Source: Phreatobacter oligotrophus
GTDB lineage: Bacteria > Pseudomonadota > Alphaproteobacteria > Rhizobiales > Phreatobacteraceae
Length of the DNA: 64,000 nt
NCBI RefSeq assembly: GCF_003046185.1
Contig: NZ_PZZL01000002.1
Span: 615,384-679,383, forward strand
Direction of reading: 5' to 3'
Numbering within the stretch: the stretch's first letter is position 1; the number at the start of each line of letters is the position of its first letter. Positions 54,175-63,631 of this stretch are shown piece by piece. The notes under the pieces were generated by a model. That model was not told the origin of the DNA, ran no database searches, and saw only the letters and a list, made by a program, of their open reading frames with translations. The translations under genes were made by a program, and so were the position numbers.

Positions 54175-55590
54175 TCAGCCGGCCGCGAGGTCGCGGATAC
54201 GGCTGAAATCCTCGCGATAGAGGCGGAAACCTTCCTCCCGCGCCGCCGGATCGGGCTGGCGCAGCAGCGACGAGGGGTGGACGGTAAGGTATCCTGGCCT
54301 CTCGCCGAAGCGGAAGGGTCAGCGATTGCGGCCGACGGGCACGGCGTGGCCGGTGAGGGCGAGCGCCGCGGTGGCGCCCAGCGCCACGACGAACCCGGGA
54401 CGGACGAGGTCGAGCTCCCGTTCCAGCCACCAGCGATAATGCTTCACCTCGCCGGCGGTCGGTGATTCATGGATGCGGCGGGAGCCGCGGCGGACGAACT
54501 TGAAGTGCTTCACCGCATTGGTGAGATAGACGTCGGCCCGGTCGATGCCCGCCTCCTCCAGCGCGCGGTCGAGGAGCTGGCCGGCAGGACCGACAAAGGG
54601 GCGGCCCTGGAGATCCTCCTGGTCGCCGGGCTGCTCGCCGACAAAGGCGATGGCCGCGCCGACGGGACCCTCCCCCAGCACGGCGCGGGTGGCGCCCGGC
54701 ACCAGCGGCCCGGAGGCGGCGATGATGCGGTTCAGCTCGTCCAGCGAGCGGGGCGCCTGGTCCTGCATGGCGGCGACGGCCTTGTCGGGATTGCGCTTCA
54801 CGGGCATGGCGGGCTCCCTGTCCATCATGTCCCCAACGCGCGAGGTCGCGGCGCGCACCAGGGCGGGGATGGCCGCCGTCTCCGGCATGTTGCGCCAGTA
54901 CTTCTTCGGCATCTCCGCCCGCATGGCCGTGGTGTTCAACCGGGCCGGGTTGAAAGTGCTCTCGTAATAGTCGCGCCAGCCCTCCTCGAAGCCGTCGCCG
55001 GTCGGCGCCTCGTCGCGCGTCGCGGGCGGGCCGTAATGCAGCGCACCGCCGGTCCAGCGGACCCGGCCCCCGGGGGTCAGGATGGTCCAGTCGAGCGAGC
55101 CGAAGCGGTTGCGGAAGAAGGGCGCCGCCGCAGCGAGGATGTGGTTGTCCGGCTCGAACCAGGCGATGTAGCGCTCGCCCTCCGCCGTCTCGACGCGGCG
55201 GAAGCGGACGAAGGCGTGCATCTTGTGGAGGTCGCGGCGGATGGCCTTGGCCATCATGGCGAGGCGGTGGACCAGCGGGTCGCTCATCACCTCCAAGAGC
55301 GCCTTCTCGCCGTGGGTGAGCCGCCAGATGAGGCGGTAGAGCAGCGCCCAGCGCTCGGGATCGCGATGGCAGGCGACGAGCTGGACGAGATCGGCGGCGG
55401 CGCGCGGCAGACTGAGTGGCTCGCCCTCCGGCAGGACCGGCGCGCCGAAGAGATCGGCCGCCTCGCCCGATGTGAACACCACGGCCTCCGGCGGCACGCC
55501 GCCCGCAACGAGGCTGCGCGCGGCGGCGCGGAAGCCGTCGAGATCGGCGCCCGCGCCGAGGCGGACCTGCACGAGGGACGACCGAGCCAT
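54175..55590 (-). pseudogene. UdgX-type uracil-DNA glycosylase with DUF4130 domain, broken by an in-frame TGA
   Basis: Reading frame intact from 55590 to a TGA at 54319-54321; after it the same frame continues for 47 codons (PFRFGERPGYLTVHPSSLLR... DFSRIRDLAAG) to a TGA at 54175. The continuation holds the C-terminal UDG motif TVHPSSLLR, so the stop is a nonsense change (GRNR-stop-PF, where GRNRGPF is expected). N-terminal half is DUF4130 (CHRDPERWALLYRLIWRLTHGE); C-terminal half has GEQPGDQEDLQGRPFVGPAG and the UdgX loop SRRIHESP. The start at 55590 is chosen by GAGG 11 nt upstream; 55611 is an alternative. It follows the radical-SAM gene by about 26 nt. Confidence 0.85.
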
Positions 55591-55616
55591 ATCCCTGACC
55601 TCGCGGCCCATTGGCG

Positions 55617-56837
55617 TCAGCCGAACAGTTCGAGCTGCGCCGGCTTCGGCGCGATGCGGGCGCGCAGGTCCTGCCGGTCGATCAGCCGCGTCGGCCGGTG
55701 GTCGGGCGTCACCAGGAAGGGCCGGGCGCGCTTCAGGCCAGGCGTCAGCCGCGCCAGATCGTCGAGCCGGAGCGTCGTGTGGCGGCGGGCGGCGATGATG
55801 CGGTCCACCACGCGGGTGCCGAGGCCCGGCACGCGCAGCAGCAACTCGCGGTCGGCCGTGTTGACGTCGACGGGAAAGCGCTCGCGATGCTTCAGCGCCC
55901 AGGCGAGCTTGGGATCGATGTCGAGGTCCAGCATGCCGGCATCGCCCCCGGCTGCCACCTCGTCCACCGAGAAGCCGTAGAAGCGCAGCAGCCAGTCGGC
56001 CTGGTAGAGCCGGTGTTCGCGCTGCAGCGGCGGGGCCTTCAGGGGGAGGACCCGGCTCGGCTCGGGGATGGGGCTGAAGGCGGAGTAATAGACGCGACGG
56101 AGCTTGTAACTGCGATAGAGCCCGTCGCTGGTGCGCAGCACGCCCTCATCCGTCGTGGCGTCGGCGCCGACGATCATCTGGGTGCTCTGGCCGGCGGGCG
56201 AGAAGCGGCGCTTCTCCGCCTTGGCCTCGGTGATGCGCTCGTGCATCTGGCCCATGGCGGCGCGGATCGTGCGGCCGTTCTTCTCCGGCGCGAGGGTTTC
56301 GAGGCTCTGCTGGCTCGGCAGTTCCAGATTGATGGACAGGCGGTCGGCCCACAGGCCCGCCTGCTCGATCAGCCAGGGACTCGCCTCGGGGATGGTCTTG
56401 AGATGAATGTAGCCGGCAAATCGGTGGTCGCGGCGGAGCTTCTTCGCCACCTCGATCATCTCCTCCATCGTGTGGTCGGGCGTCTTGACGATGCCGGAGG
56501 AGAGGAACAGGCCCTCGATGTAGTTGCGCTTGTAGAAGTTCACCGTCAGGTCGACGACCTCCTGCACCGTGAAGCGCGCCCGCCGGACGTTCGAGGAGCG
56601 GCGGTTGATGCAGTAGGCGCATTCGTAGAGGCAATAATTGGTGAGCAGGATCTTCAGCAGCGAGATGCAACGCCCGTCCGGCGTATAGGCATGGCAGATG
56701 CCCGAGCCGGTGGTGGAGCCGAGGCCCTTGGTGCCGCCCGAGCGTTTGGGCGCGCCGGATGAGGCGCAGGAGGCGTCGTATTTGGCGGCATCGGCGAGGA
56801 TCCGCAGCTTCTTCGACAGGGTCTCGTCCATCCGCAT
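55617..56837 (-). CDS. Putative DNA modification/repair radical SAM protein
   Basis: 406 residues from the ATG at 56837 (56831 is possible). The radical SAM cluster motif CxxxCxxC is CLYECAYC within LLTNYCLYECAYCINRR. GLFLSSGIVKTPDHTMEEM follows, then LSINLELPSQQSLETLAPEK. The C-terminus has a helix-hairpin-helix, VNTADRELLLRVPGLGTRVVDRII, that may bind DNA. This family is regularly paired with the DUF4130-UdgX protein, as here. The reaction is not known. A LexA box lies just upstream, so it is probably SOS-induced. Confidence 0.9.
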   Translation of the reverse strand: MRMDETLSKKLRILADAAKYDASCASSGAPKRSGGTKGLGSTTGSGICHAYTPDGRCISLLKILLTNYCLYECAYCINRRSSNVRRARFTVQEVVDLTVNFYKRNYIEGLFLSSGIVKTPDHTMEEMIEVAKKLRRDHRFAGYIHLKTIPEASPWLIEQAGLWADRLSINLELPSQQSLETLAPEKNGRTIRAAMGQMHERITEAKAEKRRFSPAGQSTQMIVGADATTDEGVLRTSDGLYRSYKLRRVYYSAFSPIPEPSRVLPLKAPPLQREHRLYQADWLLRFYGFSVDEVAAGGDAGMLDLDIDPKLAWALKHRERFPVDVNTADRELLLRVPGLGTRVVDRIIAARRHTTLRLDDLARLTPGLKRARPFLVTPDHRPTRLIDRQDLRARIAPKPAQLELFG

Positions 56838-56849
56838 CCCCGGCTTTCC

Positions 56850-56864
56850 GTTCCTTATATGTTC
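56850..56864. promoter_or_regulatory. LexA (SOS) box, alphaproteobacterial type
   Basis: GTTC-CTTATAT-GTTC, the direct-repeat GTTC-N7-GTTC form bound by LexA in alphaproteobacteria. It lies 13 nt upstream of the radical-SAM start (56837) and 104 nt before the divergent Bug-type gene. The site is exact; regulation is inferred. Confidence 0.75.
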
Positions 56865-56968
56865 TCTTTGTCCCGCCGGATCAATGCCGCCCTGCCGAAA
56901 GGCCGCTACCGCACGGCGCTGGAGCGTGGCACCCATCGCGGGCCCGTTCCCAGACCATCGGACTTGCC

Positions 56969-57952
56969 ATGACCCGCCCGATCGACCGCCGCCATGCCCT
57001 CGGCCTCATCGCCGCCGCCGCGCCTGCCCTCGCCGGCACCGCCCGCGCCCAGGTCGACTATCCGAACCGTCCGGTGACGGTGATCGTGCCGCAGGCGGCC
57101 GGCGGGGCGAACGACATCATCGGCCGCATCCTCGCGGAGAAGCTGTCGGAGGTGATGGGCCAGCGCTTCGTCGTCGAGAACCGCGCCGGCGCCGGCGGCA
57201 ATCTCGGCTCGCAGGCGGCTGCCCGCTCCACGCCGGACGGCTACACGCTGCTCGTCACCATCTCCGCCAGCCAGGCCATCAACCCGGCCCTCTACGCCCG
57301 CACGGGCTTCGACCCGGTGAAGGATTTCGCGCCCGTCTCGCTGCTCGGCACGGTGCCGAACGTGCTTCTCGTCCATCCGGGTTTCGAGGCGAGGTCGGTG
57401 GCGGACCTCATCCGCATGGCGAAGGAGAAGCCGGGCTTCTACCACTATGCCTCGGCCGGCAACGGCACGCTGAACCATCTGGTCGGCGAGATGCTGAAGT
57501 CGCGCGCCGGGATCGACCTCAAGCACATCCCCTATCGCGGCATCGCCCCGGCGCTGACCGACGTGATCGCCGGCCATGTGCCGATCACCTTCGCCAACCT
57601 GCCGGCGGCGATCAGCCAGATCCAGGCGGGCACGGTGCGGGCGCTCGGCGTGTCGACGCTGAAGCGCAACAGCTTCGTGCCGCAGGTCCCCACCATCGCC
57701 GAGACGGTGCCGGGCTTCGACGCCGAGCTGTGGATCGCGCTCTATGCGGTGGCCGGCACGCCGCAGCCCATCGTCGACAGGCTGGTGGCGGCCACCCACC
57801 GGGCGCTGGCCGACGAGCAGGTGAAGGCAAAGTTCGCCCAGCAGGGGGCGGAGGTGGTGACCTCCACCCCGGCCGAGCTTGCGGCGCGGCTCGACGCCGA
57901 CCTCAAGGTATGGGCGGAGATCGTGAAGACCTCGGGTGCGAAGATCGAGTGA
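56969..57952 (+). CDS. Bug-family (TTT) solute-binding protein
   Basis: 327 residues. Twin-arginine-like leader RPIDRRHALGLIAAAAPALAGTARAQ. Bug motifs are clear: PNRPVTVIVPQAAGGANDIIGRIL, VVENRAGAGGNLGSQAAA, ISQIQAGTVRALGVST. These periplasmic proteins bind carboxylates or amides for tripartite tricarboxylate transporters; no TctA/TctB membrane genes are near, so it is an orphan receptor. The ATG at 56969 is the first after a GACTTGCC leader. Confidence 0.93.
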   Translation: MTRPIDRRHALGLIAAAAPALAGTARAQVDYPNRPVTVIVPQAAGGANDIIGRILAEKLSEVMGQRFVVENRAGAGGNLGSQAAARSTPDGYTLLVTISASQAINPALYARTGFDPVKDFAPVSLLGTVPNVLLVHPGFEARSVADLIRMAKEKPGFYHYASAGNGTLNHLVGEMLKSRAGIDLKHIPYRGIAPALTDVIAGHVPITFANLPAAISQIQAGTVRALGVSTLKRNSFVPQVPTIAETVPGFDAELWIALYAVAGTPQPIVDRLVAATHRALADEQVKAKFAQQGAEVVTSTPAELAARLDADLKVWAEIVKTSGAKIE

Positions 57953-57984
57953 GGGGAGAGCCGGTTCTGTCGCCCTGCAAGACC

Positions 57985-58330
57985 GAAGTGCGTCATGCAG
58001 GGCTTGTCCGCGGAGGCGACGCACGAGGCCGGGCATGACGGAGAGGGCAACGTCCCACCTCTCCCCGGCGGGGAGAGGTCGCCGAGCGCAGCGAGGCGGG
58101 TGAGGGGGAGCCTTCGCGGGAACGACCCACCCCCTCTCCCGGCCTGCGGCCGACCTCTCCCCGCCGGGGAGAGGTGGCGGTGGAGCCCTTTCCGAAAGTC
58201 GCGGCCGACTGAGTTCCCTGAACCGTCATGCCCGTGCTCGGCCCGGGCATCCAGGAATTCCCTTGCCCGCGCCGTGTTCAAGTCGTGGATGCCCGGCACG
58301 GGGCCGGGCATGACGGGAGGTGTTTCCGGC
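57985..58330. repeat. Composite of dispersed repeats A-B-A after the Bug gene
   Basis: A 421-bp gene-free spacer (57953-58373) holds an A-like half (GTCATGCAGGGCTTGTCC... GCCGGGCATGACGG, 57990-58042), a full B element 58055-58177 (CCCACCTCTCCCCGGCGGGG... CCGCCGGGGAGAGGTGG) with its conserved flank CCCTTTCCGAAAG, and a full A element 58226-58320 (CGTCATGCCCG... CAAGTCGTGGATGCCCGG... CGGGCATGACGGG). No gene is seen in it. Confidence 0.75.
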
Positions 58331-58373
58331 GCTGGATGGCCGGGCCAGGAGCCCGTCTAGCCCCCCCCACCCC

Positions 58374-59345
58374 TCAGTTCGTGATCCGGATGCCGGCGCG
58401 CTCGATGACCGGCTTCCAGCGGTCGCGCTCGCGGGCGATCATGGCCCTGACCTCGTCCGGGCTGGAACCGACCGCCTCGAAGCCGGCGCCGCGCAGGCGC
58501 TCCAGCGCCGCCGGGTCCTTCATGGCGGCGGCCGCGGCGCGGTGGATCTCGGCGACGGTGGCGGCGGGGGTTGCCGCCGGCACCATCAGCACGAACCAGG
58601 AGGCGATGGTGAGGTCCGGCATGCCGGCCTCGCGGGCGGTCGGCACGTCGGGGAGCATGGGCGAGCGCGTCTCGCCGGTCTGGACGATGGCGCGAATGCC
58701 GCCGGAGCGGATCTGCGCCGACGCCAGCGGCACCGAGAGGAAGGCGCCGGCGGTCTGGCCGCGGGCGATGTCGCCGATGCCGTCGGCCACGGCGCGGTAG
58801 TGGACAGGCTCGCCCTTGAAGCCGGCGCTCTGGGCGAAGAGCTCGGCGGCGATATGGGCGGGGCTGGTGACGCCAAACGTGCCGAGCAGGGTGCGGTCGG
58901 CCTTCTTCGCCGCCTCGACGAAGGCGGCCATGGTGGCAGGTCCGCCCTGGGCCGGCACGGCGAAGGCGAAGGTGGTGCGGGCCACCTCGCTCACATAGGT
59001 GAAGTCCCGGGCGGGATCATAGGGGAGCGTGGCGAAGGCGAAGGGCGCGATGGCGACCGAGCCGACCTCGCCGAGAAGGACGGTGGCGCCATCCGCCGCG
59101 GCGCGGGCAACGCGGGCCGAGGCGACCTGGCCGCCGGCGCCCGGCACGTTCTCGACGACGACGGAGGCATTGCCGGCGCGCTGCATGGCCTCGGCGAGGA
59201 TGCGGGCGAGCGTGTCCGGCGCGGTGCCGGCGGCAAAGCCGGAGACGAGGGTGATGGTGCGCGCCCCCTGCGCCATGGCGGGCATGGGGCCGAGGGCCGT
59301 GGCGAGGCCGATGGCGGCGACGGCCGCTCCAAGAAGTGCTTTCAC
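58374..59345 (-). CDS. Bug-family (TTT) solute-binding protein
   Basis: 323 residues with a GTG start at 59345, 7 nt after GGAGG. Signal peptide KALLGAAVAAIGLATALGPMPAMAQ. Mature part TITLVSGFAAGTAPDTLARILAEAM, VVENVPGAGGQVASARVARA, PMLPDVPTAREAGMPDL. It is preceded on the same strand by a DUF3237 gene (62 nt between), so they probably form an operon. A diverged relative of the Bug protein at 56969. Ligand unknown. Confidence 0.92.
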   Translation of the reverse strand: MKALLGAAVAAIGLATALGPMPAMAQGARTITLVSGFAAGTAPDTLARILAEAMQRAGNASVVVENVPGAGGQVASARVARAAADGATVLLGEVGSVAIAPFAFATLPYDPARDFTYVSEVARTTFAFAVPAQGGPATMAAFVEAAKKADRTLLGTFGVTSPAHIAAELFAQSAGFKGEPVHYRAVADGIGDIARGQTAGAFLSVPLASAQIRSGGIRAIVQTGETRSPMLPDVPTAREAGMPDLTIASWFVLMVPAATPAATVAEIHRAAAAAMKDPAALERLRGAGFEAVGSSPDEVRAMIARERDRWKPVIERAGIRITN

Positions 59346-59407
59346 GTGTGGTCCTCCCTGCGGCTTGTCTGTCGGGGGCGGCGGCCGCTCGCCGGGATCA
59401 GCTGGGG

Positions 59408-59866
59408 TCAGTCCACCTCGTAGACGTCGAGGAGGACGCGGTCGGGCAGGCGCGTGCCGATGCAGACGAAGATGGACCGCATCAGCCAGAGATGGTCGGG
59501 CGAGGCGGTCTCGAAACGCGGCACGGTGCGGAAGTAGATCTGGGACGCATCCACCGTCTCGCCGCGGCGCAGGCGGGCGATGAGGTCGGGCGGGCCGCGG
59601 CGGATGCCGGTGTTCTCGACATAGATGCGCGCGCCCTCGGGCGTCTCGATGACGTAGCGGGCGTGGATGTCGGCGAGGCCCTCGTCGCGGATCGACTGGT
59701 AGTCGGTGCCGCCGGGCAGCACCGTGCCGGTGAGGCGGGGTCCCGTCACCTCGCCGCCGAGGATGGGGATGAGCCGGCGTTCGCCGAGCGGCGTGACGCC
59801 GACCTCGACGGCCGGCGCGACCGCGGCGGCGATGGAGAAGACGGGAACAAGGCGCGGGGCGGGCAT
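59408..59866 (-). CDS. DUF3237 protein
   Basis: 152 residues from the ATG at 59866. DUF3237 pattern: LGERRLIPILGGEVTGPRLTGTVLPGGTDYQSIRDEG (split across the family core), YVIETPEGARIYVENTGIRRG, and a C-terminal HLWLMRSIFVCIGTRL. Small beta-barrel-like cytoplasmic protein of unknown function, often near catabolic genes and Bug receptors, as here. A longer frame begins at 59959, but the conserved part starts after MPAPRLVPVFS. Confidence 0.87.
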   Translation of the reverse strand: MPAPRLVPVFSIAAAVAPAVEVGVTPLGERRLIPILGGEVTGPRLTGTVLPGGTDYQSIRDEGLADIHARYVIETPEGARIYVENTGIRRGPPDLIARLRRGETVDASQIYFRTVPRFETASPDHLWLMRSIFVCIGTRLPDRVLLDVYEVD

Positions 59867-60063
59867 CGGCGTTTCCGGGTTCGGTCGGGCTTCTTTTGGC
59901 CCACTCTGTGCGGCATCGGACGGGGGAGGAAGGTCGCCGGTCGCGATCGTTATTGTCAATAACGATCAGCCGCCCGATATGGCAGTTCCGCACCTTTCCA
60001 AACTGTCATGTGAACGCCCGCGCCCGGCATGGTAGAAGACGCGGTACAGGAGTGACCATCCGC

Positions 60064-61781
60064 ATGCGCCGCTGGGCCGTTCTCGTCCTCATCATCGCCG
60101 CCCTGGGAGGCGCCGGCTGGTGGTTCACCGGCCCGGGCAGCCTTGCGGTGGCGGAGCAGCCGGCCTGGCGCACCGCCAAGGCCGACCGCGGCGACGTGAT
60201 CGCAGCGGTCAATGCCACCGGCACGATCAACCCGATCTCCACCGTCGTCGTCGGCTCGCAGGTCTCCGGCCAGGTGCTGGAGATCCTCGCCGACTACAAT
60301 TCGCAGGTCGAGCCCGGCCAGGTGCTGGCCCGCCTCGACCCGACCCAGGTGCGGGCGCGCCTCGACGGGGCCCGCGCCGACCTCGCCAATGTGCGCGCGG
60401 CGCGGCAGGTGCAGCTTGCCCAGATCGAGCAGGCCCGCGCCGACATCACCCGCTCCGAGGCCGCCCGCGTCGATGCGGTGGCCAAGCTCGCCCAGGTCGA
60501 GGCGCAGCTCGCCGAGGCCGAGCGCAACTATGTCCGCCAGCGCGAGCTCGGCGCCCGCGGGGCGGTGGCCCAGGCGGTGATCGATACGGCCCGCGCCACG
60601 GCGGAAACGCAGCGCGCGGCGCGGGACTCGGCAAGGGCGCAGATCGAATCCTCCGAAGCCTCCAAGCTGTCGCTGCAGGCGGCGCTGAAGGTGGCCGAGG
60701 CGCAGATCGGCTCGGTCGATGCACAGATCGCCCAGCGCGAGGCGGTGGTGCGGCAGATCGAGGTCGACCTCTCCAACACCGAGATCCGCTCGCCGGTGAA
60801 GGGCACCGTGGTGCAGCGGCAGGTCGAGCTCGGCCAGACGGTGGCCGCCTCGCTGCAGGCGCCGACCCTGTTCCTGGTGGCGCAGGACCTGCGCTCCATG
60901 GAGATCTACGCCAATGTCGACGAGGCCGATGTGGGCCGCGTCCGCAGCGGCCAAACCGTCACCTTCTCGGTCAATGCCTATCCGGGCCGCGAATTCACCG
61001 GCGAGGTGAAGCTCGTCCGCCTCGGCTCGCAGACGGTTCAGAACGTCGTCATTTACACAGCGATCATCTCCTTCTCGAACCCGCGCATGGAGCTGCTGCC
61101 GGGCATGACCGCGACGCTGCGCGTCATCACCGACCGCCGCGAGGGCGTGCTGCGCGTGCCGAACGCGGCGCTGCGCTGGCGGCCCGCCGGCGCGACCCCG
61201 GCCGAGCCACGCCCGCAGCCGCAGGCGGCGGCCAATCCGTTCGGTCCCCCGCCGATGGGCGGCCCGCGCGGCGGTCCGGGCGGTGGCGGCGGTGGAGGCG
61301 GCGGCGGAGGCGGCGGTCGCCAGATCGGCGAGTTCGTCGAGACGCTGAAGACCGAGCTGACGCTCGACGCCACCCAGCGCGAGCGGATCGATGCCATCGT
61401 GGCCGAGACGCGGCCGCTGTTCCGTGCGCTGGGCGACCCCTCCCTGGACCGCAACCAGCGCGTCGAGCGCCTCCGCGAGATCCGCGCCGAGATGGCGCGC
61501 AAGATCGAGGCGGTGCTAAATGCCGACCAGCGCAGGAGCTTCGCCGACATCCGCGCCCGCTATGACGGCTCGCGCGGCGCCGATGGCGGCATGCCCGGCC
61601 GCGTCTTCGTCGTGGGCGCCGACGGCAAGCCGCAGGCGGTGTCGGTGCGCGTCGGCGTCTCCGACGGCGCCATGACCGAGGTGCTCTCCGGCGATCTCGA
61701 GGCCGGCCGCGAGCTCATCATCGGCACCGGTCAGGGCCCGGGCGGCAGCGCCCCGGCGGCCCGCGGCTTCCGGATGTTCTG

Positions 61782-61782
<1 letters not shown>
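60064..61782 (+). CDS. MacA-like periplasmic adaptor with Spy-like LTxxQ insertion
   Basis: 572 residues from the ATG at 60064. One N-terminal membrane anchor (WAVLVLIIAALGGAGWWF). Lipoyl and hairpin domains follow: VVVGSQVSGQVLEILADYNSQVEPGQVLARLDP, a long coiled-coil (about 110-245), NTEIRSPVKGTVVQRQVELGQTV, and the beta-barrel with MELLPGMTATLRV. Then comes a poly-Gly linker and a segment resembling Spy/CpxP LTxxQ repeats (ELTLDATQRERIDAIVAET, VLNADQRRSFADIRARY), before the last barrel strands. MacA proteins join an ABC permease to TolC. The ATPase gene overlaps its stop by 1 nt. Confidence 0.87.
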
Positions 61783-62513
<731 letters not shown>

Positions 62514-62522
62514 GGGGGGCGC

Positions 62523-62730
62523 TCCACCTCTCCCCGGCGGGGAGAGGTCGCCGAGCGTCAGCGAGGCGGGAGAGGGGGAGTTGCCTCCCGGTTGACGCGA
62601 AGCCCCCTCTCCCGGCCTGCGGCCGACCTCTCCCCGCCGGGGAGAGGTGGGGGATGCGCCCTCTCCGAAAGCTCTTCGGAGCCTCCACCCATCATGCCCG
62701 GCCCTGTGCCGGGCATTTGCGAATGTCCGT
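62523..62730. repeat. Dispersed palindromic repeat, family B plus partial A
   Basis: B element 62523-62650: CCACCTCTCCCCGGCGGGG... and ...CCTCTCCCGGCCTGCGG... CCGCCGGGGAGAGGTGG, nearly the same as 58055-58177. The flank GGATGCGCCCTCTCCGAAAG follows, then ATCATGCCCGGCCCTGTGCC GGGCAT (62692-62719) as part of an A element. A degraded B copy, with the same flank, is at 63538-63585. Confidence 0.8.
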
Positions 62731-62894
62731 CACGGCTGGGGCAGGCCCGCCATGGGCAGCCGCGCTACTGAACCTGCAGCGTGACGTTGATCGTCGCGCA
62801 GCCCTGGCCCTCGGGGCGGGCGCCGCACGCCCTGACGACGAACGTGTCGGTGCCAGTCCTTTGCAGACGCACATCTGGGAAACTGTTGAAGCAG

Positions 62895-63239
62895 TTATTG
62901 GCAAAAGCCGCTATTCGGCGCGCTGCTTGCCCAGCGGCAAGTCCGACCATTGATGATTAGCGTGCTGGTGTTCACGTAGCGCGCACTCAAAAAGTCCGGC
63001 GGGCATGTTCCGCCGACCGAGACCGTCTGTCCGCGCCATCTCAGTGATCGACCGTCCACCAACCGCACGATCTTGCAGCCAGGTATTCCTCGAGCATCAT
63101 CGATTCCACGAAAAGCTGGTCCGGCATTCTCATGCTGAGCCGACACTCCACTATGCGCGCCGTCGAGTAATATGGCGAACAGCGCAAATGCGGCACCCAG
63201 GATCATCGTTGAGGACGCAATGGGGACTTCTCTTGCCAT
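62895..63239 (-). CDS. Small exported protein, possibly frameshifted at its end
   Basis: 114 residues. Signal peptide VPIASSTMILGAAFALFAILLDGAHSGVSA. Mature part has CKIVRLVDGRSLRWRGQTVSVGGTC and INGRTCRWASSAPNSGFC. The end near 62900 may be a frameshift: another frame continues as NNCFNSFPDVRLQRTGTDTF to ATINVTLQV (to 62765), which reads like the missing C-terminal strands. GGAG precedes the ATG at 63239. A promoter-like TTGCAA (63292-63297), 18-nt spacer and TACTAT (63268-63273) lie upstream on this strand. Family not recognised. Confidence 0.5.
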   Translation of the reverse strand: MAREVPIASSTMILGAAFALFAILLDGAHSGVSAQHENAGPAFRGIDDARGIPGCKIVRLVDGRSLRWRGQTVSVGGTCPPDFLSARYVNTSTLIINGRTCRWASSAPNSGFCQ

Positions 63240-63267
63240 AGAGGACTCCGAAAGGCGGTACTATTGG

Positions 63268-63297
63268 ATAGTAACCAGCCCTCACGTGACGTTGCAA
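63268..63297 (-). promoter_or_regulatory. Possible promoter of the small exported protein
   Basis: On the minus strand TTGCAA, an 18-nt spacer, then TACTAT, about 29 nt before the ATG at 63239. Four of six -35 bases and a good -10 match the sigma-70 pattern. Motif reading only. Confidence 0.35.
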
Positions 63298-63591
63298 GAG
63301 CGCCGCAAGAAAGACTTATGGCATGGCCCCACCAGATGGAATCGCCTCCATCACTCGCCGTAAAAAGGAGGTGGAATTTTCCAAGCCACTCACGAAATTG
63401 GTTTAGCCGTCGTCTTTTCCGTCAGGTCGGATGATTTTCTCTACGGCAGTATTTTGCTGACATATGCCAGCGGTCGCTGAACAGCGGCAGGGCGCTGAGG
63501 GAAGGCGCGGACGAGGTCGCGATGGGGACGGTACCGTGCCTCTCCCCGGCGGGCAGAGGGTGCGGATGCGCCCTCTCAAAAAGCTGTCCCG
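63298..63591. other. Gene-free region with a degenerate B repeat before the IS end
   Basis: No coding frame is credible. GCCTCTCCCCGGCGGGCAGAGG at 63538-63559 and GGATGCGCCCTCTC at 63562-63577 resemble one half of the B element plus its flank, apparently cut off at the transposon boundary. Confidence 0.5.
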
Positions 63592-63617
63592 TGGAGTGCA
63601 CCCCGTTTCGCCGGACA
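63592..63617. repeat. Probable terminal inverted repeat of the IS3-type element
   Basis: TGGAGTGCACCCCGTTTCGC followed by CGGACA, 15 nt outside the transposase stop. Only one end is in the window, so the repeat cannot be verified; the position next to the transposase and the cut-off B repeat support a transposon boundary here. Confidence 0.5.
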
Positions 63618-63631
63618 GGTAGCCGGTTGAT

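Noticed and set aside
63005..63363. Small plus-strand frames near the right end
   Set aside because: They are antisense to, or overlap the leader of, the small exported protein and lack start signals.
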